A DNA stretch of 5,791 bases from Coleofasciculus sp. S288 (GTDB taxonomy: Bacteria; Cyanobacteriota; Cyanobacteriia; Cyanobacteriales; Coleofasciculaceae), in contig JAIUYC010000318.1 of NCBI GenBank assembly GCA_020216575.1, positions 1-5,791 on the forward strand, read 5' to 3'. Shown piece after piece: positions 1 through 5,086 of this stretch; the first letter of the stretch is position 1, and the number at the start of each line of letters is the position of its first letter. The notes under the pieces were generated by a model that worked only from the letters and a program-made list of their open reading frames with translations, ran no database searches and had not been told where the DNA came from. Position numbers and translations under genes: made by a program.

Positions 1-183
1 AAGCTGATTCCCCTTGGTCAAACCGTTGGTCAACAGCTACTGCTCGAACTCCACCCTCAGTTATCTCTTACCACCCAAGATGTTTTAGGGTTGGAGGATG
101 AACGATTAAGTAGCTGCGGTTGGGGATTGGCGCTTGCCAGCATGGCTCACGAAACTCAGTATACCCGCTTATTTCGTAGCTAA
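1..183 (+). CDS. ureF: Urease accessory protein UreF, C-terminal end (partial)
   Basis: Frame 1 is open from the window edge to TAA at 181-183 and gives the last 60 residues of a protein. It begins [14 protein letters not shown] and ends in [19 protein letters not shown]. The LIPLGQT...GQ segment and the C-terminal HETQY(S/T)RLFRS are hallmark UreF sequences. UreF is a cytoplasmic chaperone that joins UreD/UreH and UreG on apo-urease and gates GTP-dependent nickel delivery to the active site. The family is about 220-230 aa, so roughly three quarters lies upstream of the window. The conserved C-terminal tail is complete, so the visible part looks functional. ureG often follows ureF in bacteria, but none is found in the following 5.6 kb. 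The gene is followed at once by a terminator-like hairpin, which suggests it ends its transcription unit. Confidence 0.9.
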   Translation, partial: KLIPLGQTVGQQLLLELHPQLSLTTQDVLGLEDERLSSCGWGLALASMAHETQYTRLFRS

Positions 184-191
184 GCTATCGC

Positions 192-228
192 CCATTTAAC
201 TTGCAAGTTGGTAAATGGCAGATTTTTT
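192..228 (+). terminator. Probable intrinsic terminator after ureF
   Basis: A stem of CCATTTA (192-198) and TAAATGG (212-218) encloses the self-complementary stretch AACTTGCAAGTT (198-209). After a short gap it is followed by six T (223-228). It lies 9 bp past the ureF stop, where a terminator is expected. The stem is AT-rich and the T-run starts 4 nt after the stem, so strength is uncertain. Confidence 0.6.
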
Positions 229-560
229 GTGGGATGCGCATCTTGCCCGTCGGTGATTATATAAATTACAGCACTTTGCAAGTTGGTGTGATACAGTTCC
301 CCGTTCCCCTTTACTGCTGAGCATTCAATCGGTAAAAACCTTGTATAAAGAACTTTCGAGATATCTTAACATTTATTTATAAAGGGCTTTTAAAATCTCA
401 ACTTTATTATCAAAATAAAAGTTAAAGTTAACGAGATATCGTCGCGCTTTTTAATAAAGATTCAGTAGATATACCCAGTCAATATCAGCCAAATTGCTAA
501 ACTTGAGTCGATGGTACTCATCTTAGAGTAGATATGTAGAGTTTAGTTATCAATAACATC
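229..560. other. AT-rich intergenic spacer between ureF and the 134-aa gene
   Basis: No reading frame of interest is seen here. Structure present: a perfect palindrome GATGCGCATC (233-242); a copy of TTGCAAGTTGGT at 276-287 that also occurs at 201-212 in the terminator; a second direct repeat CGAGATATC at 357-365 and 432-440; and an AT-rich near-palindrome of AACTTTATT (400-408) and AATAAAAGTT (414-423). The promoter of the 561 gene presumably lies here, but I cannot pick a -35/-10 pair with confidence. Confidence 0.6.
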
Positions 561-965
561 ATGCAAATTAACGACAAATTTATCAACAGCAGTTCGCCTG
601 AACCTTCGCCTTCGGCAGAGTCGCCAGAGGATTGTCAATTAGACTTATTACAAGTCTTCGCACAACAAGATCACTCAGATGCCTCAGATTGTATTGCAGG
701 AGAAGAGTTTTACCAGCAATTAAAAAGCGTTCCCGATGCGATAATCTCTCTTCAGTACAAATTTGATCAGTTTTTGAGTTTTCATGTTAGTCAGGTTCAG
801 CAAGGATACATTATGGGAGCTGGCACTGAAGCCATTTGTCTTCGTTGTCAGATTGACGGCAAGATTTACACCTTTTACCGCGAACACCTAGAGCAGATGA
901 GCGAAAACGAACGCCATCAATTATTCAAGCAGTTAGAACTTGACAGTAGCCAGTTTTTCCAGTGA
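561..965 (+). CDS. Hypothetical protein, 134 aa, small acidic
   Basis: I do not recognise this protein. The ATG at 561 is the first start after an in-frame TAG at 537-539. No clear Shine-Dalgarno precedes it, which is common in cyanobacteria. The N-terminal 25 residues are Ser/Pro/Glu-rich (SSSPEPSPSAESPED) and look disordered. Residues 26-80 are Gln- and Leu-rich and probably helical. Residues 81-110 (GYIMGAGTEAICLRCQIDGK then IYTFYREHL) look like a compact beta-rich core. The C-terminus is a predicted helix ending SSQFFQ. There is one CXXC (CLRC, residues 93-96) but no second pair to make an obvious metal site. No signal peptide or membrane segment is seen. The gene stands alone: 377 bp from ureF and 1.45 kb from pixG. 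Uninterrupted coding and protein-like composition argue for a real gene. Function is unknown; a link to urease or phototaxis would be guesswork. Confidence 0.75.
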   Translation: MQINDKFINSSSPEPSPSAESPEDCQLDLLQVFAQQDHSDASDCIAGEEFYQQLKSVPDAIISLQYKFDQFLSFHVSQVQQGYIMGAGTEAICLRCQIDGKIYTFYREHLEQMSENERHQLFKQLELDSSQFFQ

Positions 966-1027
966 AGGGACGTATCGTATTTGATTTCCTCAGATACCTT
1001 CTTAGACTTAGCTAAAAATCATTGAAA

Positions 1028-1125
1028 CGTGAGTTCGATGTAAGCTGAGAAGCTTTATCCTCTTACACATACCAAAAGCTATACCCCTCACTCCATCGTT
1101 AGCAGTCTTTTATCGCGAACTCACG
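1028..1125. repeat. Inverted repeat pair bounding a 98-bp unit
   Basis: CGTGAGTTCG at 1028-1037 is exactly complementary to CGAACTCACG at 1116-1125, with 78 bp between. Inside the left arm is a small hairpin, AAGCT (1042-1046) with AGCTT (1051-1055) around a GAGA loop. The size and terminal arms would fit a short non-autonomous mobile element or dispersed repeat. No target-site duplication is obvious and complementarity does not extend beyond the 10 bp. Confidence 0.4.
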
Positions 1126-1392
1126 CTAGGGGAGACTGCGTACATTTAATCGGCTAGTTCCAAGGAAAATGGGGAGGTGAGGAGATTTAACTAGTGCAGG
1201 CTGGCAGAAATAATCCACAAGCTAACAGACGATTGAAAACCTTACACTCAAGGACTTTTGAATGCGTGACTTCCAAGGGAGCGGCACTAGCGGGTTACTT
1301 CTGCCATGCTGGAATAGCCATTCATGAAGCTGGTTGAGCAGGGGCTAAAATTTACATTAGTTTACATAGTCATGAGAGTGGGATTCAAGTAA

Positions 1393-1434
1393 GTGTAATA
1401 CAGAGCTTTGTAAGAAAAATACGATGTATTACGT
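1393..1434. repeat. Inverted repeat GTAATACA / TGTATTAC
   Basis: GTAATACA (1395-1402) pairs perfectly with TGTATTAC (1425-1432) across a 22-nt gap, extendable by two G-T pairs. The left arm is part of GTGTAATACA, repeated exactly at 1591-1600. It may be a protein-binding site or a weak RNA hairpin; there is no T-run to suggest termination. Confidence 0.35.
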
Positions 1435-1548
1435 TTGCTGTGTGGCATCCTTTACTGAGAACTACTCTATAGCCTTTCTTAGAAGCCTTATAACCTAATA
1501 CATTCTGCTAATAACTAGTTCCTTTCCGAGTCAAGCAATTAACTCAGC

Positions 1549-1628
1549 GTGTAATGGAAATGTGTAACAGTGCAAGGCTTTTGTACACTCGTGTAATACA
1601 TTGACTCGGCTAATCTGTAACACTGTAA
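1549..1628 (+). repeat. Cluster of five (G/C)TGTAA motifs
   Basis: Within 80 bp, GTGTAA starts at 1549, 1562 and 1591, and CTGTAA at 1615 and 1623. At 1584-1595 the sequence reads TACAC-TC-GTGTA, an operator-like dyad. This looks like a multi-site binding region for a regulator or a remnant of a degenerate repeat. The identity of any binding protein is unknown. Confidence 0.35.
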
Positions 1629-2048
1629 ATTACGCCAATTATCCTAATAATTTGCGCATATTTACTTAAGGACATCCACTTAAGTTCAGGCTAGGCTGAA
1701 TAAGGAGCATCAAATCAAGACGTAATAGCCGTGCTATATTAGGGTTACCAAATAGATATAGTCAGGGTTACAGGCAAAAAGTAGAAGCTTGGTTGGTGAA
1801 CGTCGATCAACAAAGTTCTTAACTCATTACTTCAGTAAGAATACTACTAATGCAGCCGGGTGCGATCGAACGACATAAAACAGAAAAGGCTCTCTGGCAA
1901 TCAAGCTCACTTGCCTAGTCATTAAAACTCTCAAAAAAACCACTTAACTGTCACAGGCTGTAAACACCTTCAGGAGAACACCTGCACTGCTGTTATTCAA
2001 TCAAAATCTTTCAGCACTGGTTTCAAACTCAAATGTTTGTTCTCCCGT

Positions 2049-2072
2049 ACTGGTGGTGGAAAACCAGTTTTT
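2049..2072 (+). terminator. Possible hairpin plus T-run
   Basis: ACTGGT (2049-2054) pairs with ACCAGT (2063-2068) over an 8-nt loop, and five T (2068-2072) close it. The same right arm can instead pair with ACTGGTTT at 2016-2023 (8 bp with AAACCAGT at 2061-2068), so two alternative folds exist. No gene ends here, so if it works as a terminator it would stop an unannotated transcript or attenuate the pixG leader. The stem is short and confidence is low. Confidence 0.25.
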
Positions 2073-2093
2073 GGGCATGGGGCATAGGGCATA
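2073..2093 (+). repeat. Heptamer tandem repeat (GGGCATR)x3
   Basis: Three contiguous heptamers, GGGCATG, GGGCATA and GGGCATA, are followed by GG. This matches the short tandemly repeated repetitive (STRR) sequences known from heterocystous and other filamentous cyanobacteria, which are normally intergenic. It starts directly after the hairpin and T-run at 2049-2072. Confidence 0.75.
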
Positions 2094-2419
2094 GGAGCCG
2101 TCTTATCTAGCAAGCATCTCCGCAAATTGATAATTTTTAGTTTTTGTATTCGGTGCGTCTTCCTGTTCAGGTATTCCCTTCAATTATCTAGGAACCGAAG
2201 CGTATCTATCCAATGATTCACTAAATTTATTGGTGGATTGAAATTTGCTCCCAATTTAGATGAACTAAAAGAGGAATTTCACAAGAGTAATGAGATCCAA
2301 CCTTGTGAACTAAAATCCGTTTGTGCATAGATAATTAATGCTTACAGTTTTTCTAATGTCCCCGACTACCTTATCGAAGGGAATAAGTAACTTCACAGAA
2401 ATTTAGGTGTTCTTAAACA

Positions 2420-3802
2420 ATGCTGACTCCTTCATTTGTTCGTTCGATGGATCGCCCAATTGCAACCTGTGATGTAACTAATACGGACGAGCTAGCACAG
2501 CAGATTCAATCCGGTGGCTTGCAACAATTTACAGGTCGGTTGGATTTGTCCATTAAAGATACCAAAAGTCAGAATTGGAGCTTGTACTTCTGCCAAGGGG
2601 GGTTGATTGGAGGGGCTAGTGAGATGCATCCGATGCGCCGTTGGCGTCGGCAACTAGCTCATCACTGCCCACAACTCGATATCGAAATTGTTGATCGAGG
2701 GTCGGATGGGCTTCCCTGTTGGGATTACAATTCATTAGCCACATTGGTGAGACAGGGGACAGTCCTACCAGGGCAGATGGCGGCGCTCATTGAAGGCAAC
2801 ATTACGGAGATACTGTTTGATATCCACCAACGGTGGGAACGAGTTCGCTATCGTTCGGATTTGCAACTGACCTACAGGCAACTTCCCGAACACGTCATAC
2901 ATTCATCCATTGCTGTGATTCGCACTGACCAAGTTTGGCAACAAGCCCTGCAAGCTTGGAAGACATGGCAGAAGGCTGGTTTAGTAGACTGTTCCCCAAA
3001 CTTAGCTCCAGCAATTTGGACACCTGAGAAATTGCGACAGCGTACTTCTCCTGCTGCTTATAACAACTTGACCACCAGAATAGATGGCAACCAAACATTA
3101 AGGGATTTGGCGGTTAAGTTGAAACAAAATCTATTGCCTCTAACTCAATCACTCATGCCCTACATTAGTGAAGGGTTGATTACACTGATTGAAGTTGGGG
3201 ACTATAGTTGCTCCCTAACGCCAGATACAACCTCCAGCTTTCAGCCATCATTTAATGTAACCCCTGTAAATCCGGTTTTACCTCAACCCCAATCGAATAA
3301 TCCTTTAGTAGCCTGCATTGATGACAGCCAGATGGATGGTCTGATTATGAGTCAAATTCTTAACAAAGCTGGCTATCGATGTATCACAATTCAAGACCCA
3401 GTGAAAGCACTGCCGATATTGCTAGAAAACAAACCAGAGCTAATCTTCTTGGATTTGGTTATGCCCGTTGCCAATGGCTATGAAATCTGTGCACAACTTC
3501 GCCGCGTTTCAGTTTTCAAGAACACGCCCGTCATTATTCTTACTAGCAGTGATGGAATTGTAGACCGGGTTCGATCAAAAATGGTTGGCTCATCAGGATT
3601 TCTAGCAAAGCCCATCAATCCTGAAAAAGTTCTGACCGTTCTACAGAAGTATCTACCCACACCAACGCCGGCCTCATCCGAGAGGCTGTCAACCATGCCA
3701 ACCGAGGTTTCAGATCCATCGGAGTTGAAGCAAAATGGCTCCAACTTTTCACCGCTCCAGAAAGCGGATATCGAAGGAGAATTTTTAGGACGTTTGAATT
3801 GA
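2420..3802 (+). CDS. pixG: PixG/PatA-type response regulator (PATAN + receiver)
   Basis: A 460-aa protein whose ATG is preceded by an in-frame TAA (2414-2416), making it the first possible ATG. Residues ~22-140 form a PATAN (DUF4388) domain with the PatA-family signature FTGRLDL...WSLYFCQGGLIGGA...HPMRRWRRQL...CP. Residues ~141-290 are the PatA-family middle region ending in a Pro/Gln/Asn-rich linker. Residues ~296-411 are a receiver with acidic pair D301-D302, phospho-acceptor D345 (IFLDLVMP), T375/S376 and K397 (AKP), so it should be phosphorylatable. A 50-residue Ser/Pro-rich tail (411-460) follows the receiver. In the Synechocystis Pix system PixG is a CheA-like kinase output needed for positive phototaxis, acting on type IV pili. 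It heads the row pixG-pixH-pixI-pixJ, with 130 bp to the preferred pixH start. Family placement is firm. The symbol rests on this order; the sister names taxP1, ptxA and hmp-type paralogs remain possible. Confidence 0.85.
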   Translation: MLTPSFVRSMDRPIATCDVTNTDELAQQIQSGGLQQFTGRLDLSIKDTKSQNWSLYFCQGGLIGGASEMHPMRRWRRQLAHHCPQLDIEIVDRGSDGLPCWDYNSLATLVRQGTVLPGQMAALIEGNITEILFDIHQRWERVRYRSDLQLTYRQLPEHVIHSSIAVIRTDQVWQQALQAWKTWQKAGLVDCSPNLAPAIWTPEKLRQRTSPAAYNNLTTRIDGNQTLRDLAVKLKQNLLPLTQSLMPYISEGLITLIEVGDYSCSLTPDTTSSFQPSFNVTPVNPVLPQPQSNNPLVACIDDSQMDGLIMSQILNKAGYRCITIQDPVKALPILLENKPELIFLDLVMPVANGYEICAQLRRVSVFKNTPVIILTSSDGIVDRVRSKMVGSSGFLAKPINPEKVLTVLQKYLPTPTPASSERLSTMPTEVSDPSELKQNGSNFSPLQKADIEGEFLGRLN

Positions 3803-3853
3803 ATTAAGGCAGTTTAAGGTGATTTCAGTCTTTCTAATTGCCATATTAATACT

Positions 3854-3870
3854 GCACTTTTATTAAGTGC
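3854..3870 (+). other. Hairpin in the pixG-pixH spacer
   Basis: GCACTT (3854-3859) and AAGTGC (3865-3870) form a perfect 6-bp stem with a TTATT loop. The following bases (TGTGAGAAG) contain no T-run, so it does not look like an intrinsic terminator. It could act as an mRNA processing or stability element. Confidence 0.35.
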
Positions 3871-3932
3871 TGTGAGAAGTTAATGGCGTGAATCAGATGA
3901 ATTTGAAGAGCTTTGGATTACGGAATTCTATC

Positions 3933-4298
3933 ATGACTACAATCCTTTTAGTTGAAGATAGCTTAACAGAAACTGAAATACTGACCCGTTATCTCAGACA
4001 AGCGGGTTTAACAGTGGTTAGTGTCAAAAGTGGCGAGGAAGCCTATCTCAAACTCCAGTCACAGAAGCCAGATTTAGTGATTCTCGATGTAATCTTGCCG
4101 GGACGAAGCGGATTTGAACTCTGCCGCGAACTTAAGACGAATGTCAATACTCAGAAAATTCCTGTAGTAATTTGCTCAACTAAAGATACTGATGTAGACA
4201 AACTATGGGGTTCAATGCTAGGAGCGGATGCTTATATACCGAAACCAGTAGACCAGCAAAAACTAATGCAAACTATTCGGCAATTGACGGCTGTTTAG
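3933..4298 (+). CDS. pixH: PixH, single-domain CheY-like response regulator
   Basis: From ATG 3933 the protein is 121 aa and is just one receiver domain: MTTILLVEDS with acidic pair E8-D9, phospho-acceptor D52 (VILDVILPG), S82/T83 (VVICSTKD) and K104 (IPKPVD). All catalytic positions are present. The reading frame is open further back, with GTG at 3888 and ATG at 3897. I prefer 3933 because CheY/PilH-type proteins start a few residues before the first beta strand, and GGA (3922-3924) lies at fair Shine-Dalgarno distance. In the Pix/Tax pathway this protein is the second phosphorylated output beside PixG; it has no DNA-binding domain and probably works by protein contact at the pilus machinery. 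It sits between pixG and a CheW gene, 97 bp before the latter. Confidence 0.85.
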   Translation: MTTILLVEDSLTETEILTRYLRQAGLTVVSVKSGEEAYLKLQSQKPDLVILDVILPGRSGFELCRELKTNVNTQKIPVVICSTKDTDVDKLWGSMLGADAYIPKPVDQQKLMQTIRQLTAV

Positions 4299-4307
4299 TT
4301 ATGAGCC

Positions 4308-4378
4308 ATTGGTCAGTTGCCAGTTGTTAGTTGTCAGTTGTTCAAAAGCACTAACGAATGACCCATGACCAAGGACTA
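4308..4378 (+). repeat. Two heptamer repeat blocks forming an imperfect inverted repeat
   Basis: The pixH-pixI spacer is largely made of heptamers. TCAGTTG, CCAGTTG, TTAGTTG and TCAGTTG fill 4313-4340. A degenerate second set, CTAACGA, ATGACCC, ATGACCA and AGGACTA, fills 4351-4378. These are typical cyanobacterial STRR families. The two blocks are also partly complementary: 4308-4330 against 4351-4373 match at 16 of 23 positions by my hand alignment, including TTGGTCA/TGACCAA and GTTAG/CTAAC, leaving a 20-nt loop. Confidence 0.7.
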
Positions 4379-4395
4379 ATTACCAGAATTTAAAT

Positions 4396-4941
4396 ATGCT
4401 TGCCCAAATGTTTGTCAGCTCAACAGGGATTGATCTCGATCCGCTCAATCTAGAACCACCACCGCCAGAAACTCGCCAGCGCTTGCTCCGCTTTCCCCTC
4501 GATCGCCAAGATAGTGCGCTACTGCCTCTAGAGCAGATTACAGAAGTTCTCAGAGTGAATGTAGCAGAAATCCTACCCGTTCCTGAGATGCCCATTTGCG
4601 TTCTGGGAATTTGCAATTGGCGGGGAGAAATGCTCTGGATCGTTGATTTAAATCTTTTTCTCGGCTGTCCGTCTCTGCGGCAGCAAGAGCAAGTGTTAGT
4701 CACTCCGGCAGTCATGGTGGTTCAAGTGAATGACCAATCTGTGGGTCTGATGGTATCGCAAGTTAACGATATTGAGTTGCATGAGTTGGAGCAACTTCAG
4801 TTAGCCGCTCCCGGTCTATTCCCACCTAAGCTTCTGCCTTTTGTCCTAGGGGCACTGCCAGGAGGCAAAGGTATCGTCTTGGATGTTAACGCGATCGCGC
4901 AGTGTCCTCTATGGCAACTTCATCACAAAGAAGTGTCTTAA
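4396..4941 (+). CDS. pixI: PixI, CheW-type coupling protein
   Basis: A 181-aa protein; ATG 4396 is the first ATG after the in-frame TGA at 4366-4368. The first ~28 residues are variable and contain a PPPPE run. The CheW domain spans ~29-175: LLRFPLD and LLPLEQITEVLRV at the start, then VLGICNWRGEMLWIVDLNLFLG. This segment matches the CheW core G-x-x-N-x-R-G-x-x-x-x-(I/V)-x-D-(L/F), with R76 at the position of the conserved CheW arginine. Residues 107-128 (MVVQVNDQSVGLMVSQVNDI) make the usual paired strands. CheW proteins are soluble adaptors linking MCP tips to the P5 domain of CheA. Here the partners would be PixJ just downstream and a PixL-type kinase expected beyond the window. An in-frame HIP1 octamer lies in the 3' end. 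CheW assignment is firm; the Pix label follows from context. Confidence 0.87.
   Translation: MLAQMFVSSTGIDLDPLNLEPPPPETRQRLLRFPLDRQDSALLPLEQITEVLRVNVAEILPVPEMPICVLGICNWRGEMLWIVDLNLFLGCPSLRQQEQVLVTPAVMVVQVNDQSVGLMVSQVNDIELHELEQLQLAAPGLFPPKLLPFVLGALPGGKGIVLDVNAIAQCPLWQLHHKEVS
4891..4898. repeat. HIP1 octamer GCGATCGC
   Basis: A perfect copy of the highly iterated palindrome HIP1, typical of many cyanobacterial genomes, inside pixI. It is read in frame as part of N-A-I-A. It supports the cyanobacterial origin of the window. A one-mismatch relative, GCGATTGC, lies at 4957-4964. Confidence 0.85.
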
Positions 4942-4990
4942 GAGGCTGCCACAAACGCGATTGCGTCCGTGATGGATGAAACAAATAACT

Positions 4991-5030
4991 CCCCCTGCTC
5001 CCTCTGCTCCCTCTGCTCCCCTACCTCCCC
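4991..5030 (+). repeat. 9-bp tandem repeat CTGCTCCCT in the pixI-pixJ spacer
   Basis: The unit CTGCTCCCT occurs three times in a row (4995-5021, the last copy ending CCC rather than CCT) inside a pyrimidine-only-looking C/T-rich stretch. It resembles STRR-type repeats found between cyanobacterial genes. It also lies in frame behind an upstream ATG (4976) of pixJ, where it would encode A-P-S units. Confidence 0.7.
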
Positions 5031-5086
5031 TGACTCTTAACAGGAAAGAGTCGATTCAACCCGATATTAAAGCAACAGAAAAACCA

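Larger units (their letters stand above)
966..2419. other. 1.45-kb gene-free region upstream of pixG
   Basis: No reading frame of credible length or composition is seen on either strand, and no tRNA or recognisable structured RNA. It contains a 10-bp inverted repeat pair (1028-1037 / 1116-1125), many (G/C)TGTAA hexamers, an inverted repeat GTAATACA / TGTATTAC (1395-1402 / 1425-1432), paired ACTTAAG (1664, 1678), AGGGTTAC (1741, 1764) and AACACCT (1963, 1977) motifs, and a heptamer repeat at 2073-2093. It could be a long regulatory leader for the pix cluster, the site of an unannotated small RNA, or the remains of a decayed gene or mobile element. Sequence alone does not decide between these. 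Confidence 0.6.

Noticed and set aside
503..534. Promoter-like TTGAGT ... TAGATA upstream of the 561 gene
   Set aside because: The 20-bp spacer and weak -10 match do not support a call.
1196..1400. Possible remnant of a transposase or intron end
   Set aside because: Short open stretches (for example around 1200-1335) gave no residues I could match to a TnpB, group II intron protein or other family, and no domain V-like hairpin was found.
2303..2335. Promoter-like pair TTGTGA (2303-2308) and GATAAT (2330-2335) upstream of pixG
   Set aside because: The spacer is 21 bp, too long for a normal sigma-70 promoter, and the alternative TAGATA box is a poor match; not enough to annotate.
2895..3098. 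67-codon reading frame on the minus strand
   Set aside because: It lies wholly within pixG on the opposite strand, has no family resemblance, and pixG coding is unambiguous there.
3478..3744. 88-codon reading frame on the minus strand
   Set aside because: It is antisense to the conserved receiver domain of pixG; low-complexity translation with no recognisable motif.
3888..3932. N-terminal extension of pixH from GTG 3888 or ATG 3897
   Set aside because: It adds up to 15 residues before a receiver that conventionally starts at MTTILLVEDS; ATG 3933 has the better upstream GGA. Not excluded.
4380..4715. 111-codon reading frame on the minus strand
   Set aside because: It is antisense to the CheW gene; its Ser/Arg-rich translation is typical of a shadow frame.
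4311..5030. CRISPR-like repeats
   Set aside because: The repeats are contiguous 7- or 9-bp units without unique spacers, which fits STRR sequences and not CRISPR.
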